From Flavisolibacter longurius (lineage in GTDB: Bacteria; Bacteroidota; Bacteroidia; Chitinophagales; Chitinophagaceae), in contig JABUMY010000012.1 of assembly GCA_013327885.1 (NCBI GenBank), forward strand, positions 62,001 to 126,000: a DNA stretch of 64,000 nt, in the 5' to 3' direction. The position numbers and the translations under genes are program-made. Positions 45,986 to 51,465 of this stretch are shown in pieces. The first letter of the stretch is position 1, and each line of letters opens with the position of its first letter. Under the pieces are notes generated by a model, which worked only from the letters and a program-made list of their open reading frames with translations, was not told the DNA's origin and ran no database searches.

Positions 45986-46783
45986 TTATTTCAATACCGT
46001 CTCTTTTAACAGGATGTAGATACCCATCACCAGCACAAACCAGCCAAAGCCTTTTTTGAGTTTGTCGCCGGGTATCTTTTTATTCAGGGCACCACCAATA
46101 AAAATGCCGGTAATGGCAATGGCTGTTATCGTTAGCAGAAAGGTCCAGTTTATGGCGAAATGCCCCAGGTCGCCGGTAAAACCGATGAGTGAATTCAGTG
46201 CAATGATCATCAGCGATGTCCCGATGGCTTTTTTCATGGGAAGTTTGAGCAGGAGCACAAGGGCAGGGATCAACAAAAAGCCGCCGCCGGCGCCAAGAAA
46301 ACCGGTGACAAGCCCAATGGCAATGCCGTAAAAAACAAGCTTGCCAAAACGGATGCAATCCAGGCATTCTTTTTCTTCTGCATTTACTTTTTTGGTGCGG
46401 ATCATACTGATAGAAGCCACCAGCATGAGCACAGCAAAAAGCACCATAGTAAGAAAGGGTTCTGTGATGGTGACGCCGTTTATGGTAGCGATGTCTTTGG
46501 GAATAACCGGTACGATGAATTTGCGGGTGAAGAAAACGGTAACAAACGAAGATGCTCCAAATAACAACGCGGCTTTTATATTGACCAATCCTTTGCGGAA
46601 ATTGGAGTAAGCACCCACCAGGCTTGTAGAGCCCACAACAAAAAGCGAGTACGAGGTTGCCAGCAGGGGCTGCAATCCAAAAAGGTAAACCATCACCGGC
46701 ACCGTCAGGATGGAACCACCGCCACCTATCAGTCCCAGCGAAATGCCAATCAGCAGCGAAGCGATGTACCCGATAATCTCCAT
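45986..46783 (-). CDS. TauE/SafE family sulfite/anion exporter
   Basis: A 265-residue membrane protein starting MEIIGYIASLLIGISLGLIG. An in-frame GTG 27 bases upstream lies inside the promoter core and is rejected. The two TauE repeats are seen: GISLGLIGGGGSILTVP in the first half and GLVTGFLGAGGGFLLIPAL in the second, with about eight transmembrane helices overall. A charged loop between them has Cys residues (EEKECLDCIRFG). Family members export sulfite, sulfoacetate or other organosulfur anions. It stands apart from the YeeE genes but shares the same operator type, which ties it to the sulfur cluster. Confidence 0.9.
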   Translation of the reverse strand: MEIIGYIASLLIGISLGLIGGGGSILTVPVMVYLFGLQPLLATSYSLFVVGSTSLVGAYSNFRKGLVNIKAALLFGASSFVTVFFTRKFIVPVIPKDIATINGVTITEPFLTMVLFAVLMLVASISMIRTKKVNAEEKECLDCIRFGKLVFYGIAIGLVTGFLGAGGGFLLIPALVLLLKLPMKKAIGTSLMIIALNSLIGFTGDLGHFAINWTFLLTITAIAITGIFIGGALNKKIPGDKLKKGFGWFVLVMGIYILLKETVLK

Positions 46784-46800
46784 GGCATTCAATTTACGTG

Positions 46801-46845
46801 CAAACTTCACACAAGCCCGGCGCTTTTTTCGTGATACAGGTCACG
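46801..46845 (-). promoter_or_regulatory. CRP-like operator plus promoter core for the TauE/SafE gene
   Basis: CGTGA-TACAGG-TCACG (46830-46845) is a perfect dyad. The core GAAGTTTG (46801-46808, - strand) matches TAnnTTTG except its first base. Centre to TTTG end is 37 nt, as at the other two sites, and the core is followed by CAC as in the YeeE promoter. The ATG at 46783 follows 17 bases later. Confidence 0.7.
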
Positions 46846-47040
46846 CTAAAACAATGAAGCTTCCAAAAGAATGCGGCGATACACAGGATGGTATTGTAAG
46901 CAGTTGTTTGGTGTGAAGGGTAGGAGAAGCAAAGCGATGAGCAAAAGAAGAAATCGCTTCTAATATGTACAGCAATCGCTGTAGCCTTTTTCTTGCGATA
47001 CATATGCAACTATTTTTCATAAGATGATATCTCTTTGAAA

Positions 47041-47685
47041 TCAGAAAAACTGGTCCAAATTCACCAACTCCACGTGTGAACCCATCAGCTTCACCACGCC
47101 TTTATCCGCCAGTTTGCGCATCAAGCGGGATATCACTTCGCGGGAAGAATTCAGTTCCTGTGCCATTTCTGTAAACGAAAGATCAATGTGGGCCGTTTTA
47201 AACTGTTGCTGGTAACGCTTCAGGTAAAAAACCAGGCGTTCGTCCATGTTCCGAAAGGCAATATGATCGATGGTTTGCAGGAGTTCATCAAACCGCTCCC
47301 GGTAAGAGCTCACGGCAAACTGTGCCCAACTTTTATACTTACCCATCCATTCGTCCACGTAGTGCAAGGGAATGCTGATCAATGTTGATCCGGTCACAGC
47401 TTTTGCCATCAGCCCGCTGGTTTCCTGTCCAAGCGCACAAACCAGTGAAATGGCACAGGCCTTCCCCGAGTCGATGTAATACATAAAGAACTCGCTGCCC
47501 TGCTCGTCTTCGCGGTAAATTTTCACAGTGCCATCCAGCACCAGCAAGGCAGAACGAATGTTTTGCCCGGTACGCATGAGCAACTCACCTGCTGCTAAGG
47601 TTTTTACATCCGCCACCTTGATAATCTCTGCTACCAGGGCTTTTTCAAGTGAAGGAAAATGTTTCGCCAGTTCTTGTTCCGTCAT
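47041..47685 (-). CDS. Crp/Fnr family transcriptional regulator
   Basis: A 214-residue protein started at the ATG of MTEQELAKHFPSLEK; a longer frame from 47742 adds 19 residues of no family character and overlaps a palindrome. Residues 1-130 are a cyclic-nucleotide-binding-like effector domain with Cys at 77 and 83 (KACAISLVCALGQ) that could be a thiol sensor. Residues 140-214 are a winged helix; the recognition helix has REVISR (R182, E183, R187), matching the Arg-Glu-x-x-x-Arg with which E. coli CRP reads GTGA. The same GTGA-N6-TCAC pattern occurs at three promoters just downstream, so it very probably controls them. Confidence 0.9.
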   Translation of the reverse strand: MTEQELAKHFPSLEKALVAEIIKVADVKTLAAGELLMRTGQNIRSALLVLDGTVKIYREDEQGSEFFMYYIDSGKACAISLVCALGQETSGLMAKAVTGSTLISIPLHYVDEWMGKYKSWAQFAVSSYRERFDELLQTIDHIAFRNMDERLVFYLKRYQQQFKTAHIDLSFTEMAQELNSSREVISRLMRKLADKGVVKLMGSHVELVNLDQFF

Positions 47686-48048
47686 ATCTACAAAGGTAGC
47701 CCCAGGTGCTGAGGGTAAGTGACTTTCGTCTCGCTGCAACATTGCAGCCTGATTTACTTTCGCAGGATGGCCCTTTGTATTGCATCCAGAAAAGACATTT
47801 TAGACTATGTTTTGGCTTTTGCTGGCTAATTGAGCAGAAAGAACCTAACAACAGTGGGATGCCAGTATTGCAAAAATGTAAAGACGTTTGGCGAATGCTT
47901 TAAACACACCACTCAGGATTTTGCGTCTGTTCAACAATAAAATTGCTGGAATACCTTGTTCGAGGATTCACTAGCCCTTATGGTGTAGAATTATTTGATA
48001 AAGGAAACGATTTATCCTGGAGTAGCAGCTAACTGTGATCGCTTACAA
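47686..48048. other. intergenic region between the Crp/Fnr gene and the tRNA genes
   Basis: About 360 bp without a gene. On the - strand TACCTTTG (47691-47698), a perfect -7 match, lies only five bases before the regulator's ATG, implying a very short or absent leader if used. GCTGCAA-CA-TTGCAGC (47733-47748) is a perfect 7-bp-arm dyad 48 bp upstream of that ATG and may be an autoregulatory site. Nothing else is recognised up to the tRNA terminator. Confidence 0.45.
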
Positions 48049-48087
48049 CAATAAAAAAGGCTCATCTTACTGAACCTTTTTTTATTG
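48049..48087 (-). terminator. intrinsic terminator after tRNA-Leu(TAA)
   Basis: On the - strand AAAAAAGGTTCA pairs with TGAGCCTTTTTT (one G-U pair) around a short loop, ending in a T-run. It lies just beyond the 3' end of the tRNA. Confidence 0.7.
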
Positions 48088-48099
48088 TTTGTTTTTGTG

Positions 48100-48185
48100 T
48101 GCCCCGGATCGGACTTGAACCGATACTCGCATTGCTGCGAACAGGATTTTAAGTCCTGCGTGTCTACCAATTTCACCACCAGGGC
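48100..48185 (-). tRNA. tRNA-Leu (anticodon TAA)
   Basis: An 86-nt cloverleaf on the - strand. The acceptor stem GCCCUGG/CCGGGGC pairs with one G-U; the D arm has GGUGAAAUUGGUAGAC; the anticodon stem CAGGA/UCCUG encloses CUUAAAA with anticodon UAA. A long variable arm (CGCAGCAAUGCG) typical of tRNA-Leu and a T arm with UUCAAGU follow. The discriminator is A and CCA is not encoded. Confidence 0.95.
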
Positions 48186-48260
48186 AGGTGAAGAGAACAA
48201 CAGGTGAACAAGCATCAAATTACTAAAAGATCTGTGCTTTGTACGACAGTTGTTCGTAAA

Positions 48261-48290
48261 AAAAATCCTCCGCAGTGGGAGGATCTTTTT
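48261..48290 (-). terminator. intrinsic terminator between the two tRNA genes
   Basis: ATCCTCC and GGAGGAT form a perfect 7-bp stem with a six-base loop, flanked by A- and T-runs. On the - strand it is followed by a run of T after tRNA-Gly. Confidence 0.75.
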
Positions 48291-48293
48291 GTG

Positions 48294-48366
48294 AGCGGAA
48301 GACGAGATTCGAACCCGCGACCTCAACCTTGGCAAGGTTGCGCTCTACCAGCTGAGCTACTTCCGC
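48294..48366 (-). tRNA. tRNA-Gly (anticodon GCC)
   Basis: A 73-nt cloverleaf on the - strand. The acceptor GCGGAAG/CUUCCGC is perfect, the D arm is UAGCUCAGCUGGUAGAGC, the anticodon loop is within CAACCUUGCCAAGGUUG (anticodon GCC), and the T arm is CGGGUUCGAAUCUCG. The discriminator is U, usual for tRNA-Gly. CCA is not encoded. Confidence 0.97.
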
Positions 48367-48390
48367 AATTGTCTTTCTAAGAACGGGTTG

Positions 48391-48421
48391 CAAAAATAAG
48401 GGGTGTAACTATTGCAACAAA
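48391..48421 (-). promoter_or_regulatory. promoter of tRNA-Gly: TTTG, 19 bp, TATTTTTG
   Basis: Read on the - strand, TTTG (48418-48421), a 19-base spacer and TATTTTTG (48391-48398) match the Bacteroidota -33/-7 consensus (TTTG and TAnnTTTG). The tRNA begins 24 bases later. Confidence 0.7.
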
Positions 48422-48436
48422 AAAAATCTTGAAAAA

Positions 48437-48670
48437 TTATTTGTATTCAGGTAAAAATTTTGTGCTTGGTGGTACAACGATCTCCTGTTGCGGGATCGCT
48501 TTTTCAAAACGCTTGGTGTAAAGCGAAAAACAGGTGCCGAATGCAAACGCCACCAGGCATGCAAGCGACAAATAAAAGATAAAAGCAGAGGAGGTAACCC
48601 AGTTGTGTGTAAAGTCACGGTCCTGTACTTTCTGCAGTTCTTCCTGATATTCTGCCTGGCGATAATCCAT
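48437..48670 (-). CDS. small single-helix membrane protein of unknown function
   Basis: A 77-residue protein: a charged N-terminal segment (MDYRQAEYQEELQKVQ), one hydrophobic helix at about residues 28-50 (AFIFYLSLACLVAFAFG) and a Pro-rich tail. I do not recognise a family. It lies upstream of tRNA-Gly on the same strand and 55 bp from the stop of a glycosyltransferase gene that is also on the - strand, so it may be co-transcribed with it. The regular membrane topology argues for a real gene, but support is modest. Confidence 0.5.
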   Translation of the reverse strand: MDYRQAEYQEELQKVQDRDFTHNWVTSSAFIFYLSLACLVAFAFGTCFSLYTKRFEKAIPQQEIVVPPSTKFLPEYK

Positions 48671-48725
48671 GTTCTGATTTTGTGGTGCAAAAATAAGGGT
48701 TACAGCACTGAGAAAACAAATGGTA

Positions 48726-49766
48726 TCAACTTTTTTTCCGCGTAACGATCGTTGCGAATGTATTTTTTTTCTTTACGAAATGCTCCCAAACGAGGTTGCC
48801 GCAAAAAACACCGTTGAGCGTACAGAGTTTTTTACGCTTTTTGGGCTGCCATGTTTTGTTGCCAAAAACCACCCAATAAAGGAAAGCAAAATGCGCTTCT
48901 ACAATGGCAATATAATAACCGCCTTCACCAGCTAACAACCCTTTTACGGCCGATACATGATCAAGCAGGAGGCGGTAGGGTATCTTCCACCATTTTTCGC
49001 CCCAGGGCAGGTTTTTGGCCAGCATGATCTGGTTGTTGCGAAAATTAAGATAGGTTTTCTTGGTGTTGCCCCTTGGCAAGGTGCCGCCACCGACATGGTA
49101 CACCACCGATTCGGGACAACAAAAAACCTTGTACCCGGCAAGCTGCAGTCGCCAGCACAGGTCGATCTCTTCCTGGTGGGCAAAAAAATATTCATCAAAA
49201 CCTTTCAGCGCATGAAACGCTTCGCTGCGAATGAGCATGGCTGCACCGGTTGCCCAAAACACTTCTTCGCAGTCCTGGTACTGCTGTTTGTCTTCTTCGC
49301 AGACATCAAAGATGCGTCCCCGTGCAAAGGGATAGCCATAAGCATCCAGCCAGCCACCACCGGCACCGGCGTATTCAAAGAAGTCCTTGTTTTTAAACGC
49401 CCTGATCTTGGGCTGACAGGCAGCATGGCTTTTGTCTTTTTCCAATAAAGCAACCATTGGTTGCAGCCAGCCCGGTGTGATCTCCACATCCGAATTCAGG
49501 AGCATGTAATAATCCGCTTCTACCTGCTTCAAGGCTTCGTTGTACCCCTTGGCAAAACCATGGTTTTCGGTAAGCGGCAGCACCGTTGCCTGCGGGTAAG
49601 TGCTTTGCAAAAACAAGATCGAATCATCGGTAGAAGCATTGTCGGCCACCACCAGTTTTGTGTTGGAGTAGGTAGTGGTGAAAACAGAAGGAAGAAATTG
49701 TGCGAGGTGGTGTTTCCCGTTCCAGTTTAAGATGACAATGGCTACTGATGGTTCGTCGGTCGGCAA
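48726..49766 (-). CDS. GT2 family glycosyltransferase
   Basis: A 346-residue protein. The only usable start is a TTG at 49766, placing VAIVILNWNGKHHLAQFL directly at the N-terminus as usual in this family. A perfect -7 element TATATTTG ends 13 bases before it. The GT-A fold motifs are VVADNASTDDS (nucleotide binding), YYMLLNSDVEI (DxD-like) and GFDEYFFAHQEEIDLCWRL (ED-type acceptor motif), followed by a C-terminal region with a hydrophobic segment. It resembles the rhamnosyltransferase-like GT2 enzymes that build surface polysaccharide. No other polysaccharide synthesis genes are adjacent. Confidence 0.9.
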   Translation of the reverse strand: MPTDEPSVAIVILNWNGKHHLAQFLPSVFTTTYSNTKLVVADNASTDDSILFLQSTYPQATVLPLTENHGFAKGYNEALKQVEADYYMLLNSDVEITPGWLQPMVALLEKDKSHAACQPKIRAFKNKDFFEYAGAGGGWLDAYGYPFARGRIFDVCEEDKQQYQDCEEVFWATGAAMLIRSEAFHALKGFDEYFFAHQEEIDLCWRLQLAGYKVFCCPESVVYHVGGGTLPRGNTKKTYLNFRNNQIMLAKNLPWGEKWWKIPYRLLLDHVSAVKGLLAGEGGYYIAIVEAHFAFLYWVVFGNKTWQPKKRKKLCTLNGVFCGNLVWEHFVKKKNTFATIVTRKKS

Positions 49767-49779
49767 GAAAAAATTTTTT

Positions 49780-49787
49780 CAAATATA
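49780..49787 (-). promoter_or_regulatory. promoter core TATATTTG for the glycosyltransferase gene
   Basis: A perfect match to TAnnTTTG on the - strand, 13 bases before the TTG start codon. It supports both the start choice and a separate promoter between the divergent GT2 and histidine kinase genes. Confidence 0.55.
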
Positions 49788-49822
49788 GCAGATGCGGAAC
49801 TATCCTCTTTATTTTCGGAGGT

Positions 49823-51001
49823 ATGTTGCGGCAATTCTTAAACTGGCGAACGGTACTGGCTCTGATTGCCATTCTTATTGTCAGTGGTACCATCGCGTAT
49901 TCTACTTACCTGGCCAATAAAATTGCCAAAGACGAGCGCCGCAAAGTGGAGCTGTGGATAGAAGCAGGGAAATCGTTTTTAAATGCCGCCAATAATGATG
50001 TGAGCCTGCCCCTGCTCATCACAAGGCAAAACGATATTCCCATTATTGCTACTACGGAAAAAGACAGCATCCTCGAATGGGTGAATCTTGATTCGGCAAA
50101 GGTGGCAAATGGCTGGCCGCCGAGTGATACGCTGCGTGACCTCAATGCCAATACCTATCTCCGCGATAAGCTCGATGATTTTAGGGCCAGCAAACTGTCG
50201 GTAGAGTGGGTGAACCCCCTGGACACAGCACAGCGCAACCGTTACTATTACGGGCAATCGCAGTTGCTGATAGAAGTAAAGTACTACCCGCTGGTGCAGT
50301 TGCTGATCGTAGGGCTTTTTATCTTCATTACAATACAGGCCATCCGCGCTTCGTTCCGCTCCACGCAAAACGGTGTGTGGGCCGGCATGGCCAAGGAAAC
50401 AGCGCATCAACTGGGCACGCCGGTATCGTCGCTCGAAGGCTGGGTGGAGATCCTGAAAGAAACCCACAGCCGGGAAGATTTTGTGTATGAGATCGAAAAA
50501 GATGTGTCGCGGTTACGGCTGGTATCGGACCGGTTTGGCAAGATCGGGTCGTCGCCGCAACTGGAAGAGCGGAACGTGGTGCTGCAGGTAGAGAACATGG
50601 TGGATTATATTCAAAAGCGGGCAGGGGGTAAGGTGACCTTTGCCATCAATGCCCACCAACAAAATATTTTGGCCCGTGTATCGCCGCCCCTGTTCGACTG
50701 GGTAATTGAAAACCTGCTGAAGAACGGGCTGGACGCCATGGAGGGCAAGGGGCGGATAACGGTGGATATTTCTGGCAATGAAAAAGAAGTGATGATCGAC
50801 GTAACAGATACGGGAAAAGGCATCAGCCGGCAAAACCTCGACAAGGTTTTCAAGCCCGGGTTCACCACCAAAAAGCGGGGTTGGGGGCTGGGACTCAGCC
50901 TGTCGAAGCGCATCATCGACCAGTATCACCAGGGGTCTTTAACGGTGAAACATTCGGAAGTAGGAAAAGGCACAACTTTTCGCATTGTTTTGAAAAAATA
51001 G
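49823..51001 (+). CDS. orphan sensor histidine kinase
   Basis: A 392-residue protein starting MLRQFLNWRTVLALIAILIV, with GGAGG directly before the ATG (closer than ideal). A frame from 49748 exists but precedes this signal. Helix 1 (about 11-28) and helix 2 (LVQLLIVGLFIFITIQ, about 157-173) enclose a periplasmic sensor of about 125 residues. The phospho-acceptor is H195 in KETAHQLGTPVSSL. The ATPase has the N box VIENLLKNGLDAM, the G1 box VTDTGKGIS and the G2 box GWGLGLSLSKRI. No response regulator is adjacent. It is followed 39 bp later by a tRNA gene with its own promoter. Confidence 0.93.
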   Translation: MLRQFLNWRTVLALIAILIVSGTIAYSTYLANKIAKDERRKVELWIEAGKSFLNAANNDVSLPLLITRQNDIPIIATTEKDSILEWVNLDSAKVANGWPPSDTLRDLNANTYLRDKLDDFRASKLSVEWVNPLDTAQRNRYYYGQSQLLIEVKYYPLVQLLIVGLFIFITIQAIRASFRSTQNGVWAGMAKETAHQLGTPVSSLEGWVEILKETHSREDFVYEIEKDVSRLRLVSDRFGKIGSSPQLEERNVVLQVENMVDYIQKRAGGKVTFAINAHQQNILARVSPPLFDWVIENLLKNGLDAMEGKGRITVDISGNEKEVMIDVTDTGKGISRQNLDKVFKPGFTTKKRGWGLGLSLSKRIIDQYHQGSLTVKHSEVGKGTTFRIVLKK

Positions 51002-51005
51002 CCAT

Positions 51006-51013
51006 TATATTTG
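51006..51013 (+). promoter_or_regulatory. promoter core TATATTTG for tRNA-Leu(GAG)
   Basis: An exact TAnnTTTG match immediately after the histidine kinase stop and 27 bases before the tRNA. Candidate upstream TTTG/TTG elements exist, but spacing is not canonical. Confidence 0.6.
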
Positions 51014-51040
51014 CGACCGTTTGCTACGGCAAAAGAGGTT

Positions 51041-51124
51041 GCCCAGGTGTTGAAACTGGTAGACAAGCCACCTTGAGGTGGTGGTGCTGGAAACGGCGTG
51101 CTGGTTCGAATCCAGTCCTGGGCA
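51041..51124 (+). tRNA. tRNA-Leu (anticodon GAG)
   Basis: An 84-nt cloverleaf. The acceptor GCCCAGG/CCUGGGC is perfect, the D arm is GUUGAAACUGGUAGAC, and the anticodon stem CCACC/GGUGG encloses UUGAGGU (GAG). A long variable arm and a T arm with UUCGAAU follow. The discriminator is A; CCA is not encoded. Confidence 0.95.
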
Positions 51125-51135
51125 CGAGTAAAATT

Positions 51136-51174
51136 AAAGACCCTTATCAGGCGTGAGTTTGGTGGGGGTTTTTT
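51136..51174 (+). terminator. probable terminator after tRNA-Leu(GAG)
   Basis: AAAGACCC can pair with GGGTTTTTT (one G-U) across a loop of about 22 bases, ending in a T6 run. The long loop lowers confidence. Confidence 0.45.
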
Positions 51175-51461
51175 GTTTTGGTAACGTTTGAGGGGACATA
51201 TTAATCATAAGAAATCATGCCTCCGTTTATAGCTGCAAATTGATAAAATGCTTTTTTGCTAATCAGTAAAGTAAACTGTTAGATGATATAATTTCGGATG
51301 ATTGAACAGTTAAGGGATGCTAAGAATAGATTTTTAAAAACGGGAATCTATCATAAGCTTTCAGAATTTCAGTTTAACGGTAGTTGCCTTCAGAACTATG
51401 CAAATACAAAAGAAGGATTATCTCATTTCTTATTGCTGGAAAAATTTATAAATAGAATTAC
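51175..51461. other. AT-rich gap before the third GH92 gene
   Basis: About 290 bp of low-GC sequence. Apart from the small frame at 51298-51465 (listed separately) no signal was recognised; the promoter of the GH92 gene should be here. Confidence 0.4.
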
Positions 51462-51465
51462 ATGA
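51298..51465 (+). CDS. possible 55-residue peptide overlapping the GH92 start
   Basis: An ATG-initiated frame of 55 codons whose stop overlaps the GH92 start codon as ATGA, the arrangement of translationally coupled genes. The peptide begins MIEQLRDAKNRFLKTG and ends LLLEKFINRIT; it is mostly polar with no signal peptide, and I do not recognise it. Base composition is lower in GC than the neighbouring genes. It may be a real leader peptide, a remnant of a larger gene or chance. Confidence 0.25.
   Translation: MIEQLRDAKNRFLKTGIYHKLSEFQFNGSCLQNYANTKEGLSHFLLLEKFINRIT

Noticed and set aside
46784-46810. GTG start giving a nine-residue longer TauE/SafE protein
   Set aside because: The GTG overlaps the promoter core GAAGTTTG whose position is fixed by comparison with two other promoters.
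47719-47732. Possible fourth CRP-like site (GTGA-N6-TCTC) upstream of the Crp/Fnr gene
   Set aside because: One arm is mismatched and its centre is 35, not 37, nt from the nearest TAnnTTTG end, unlike the three accepted sites.
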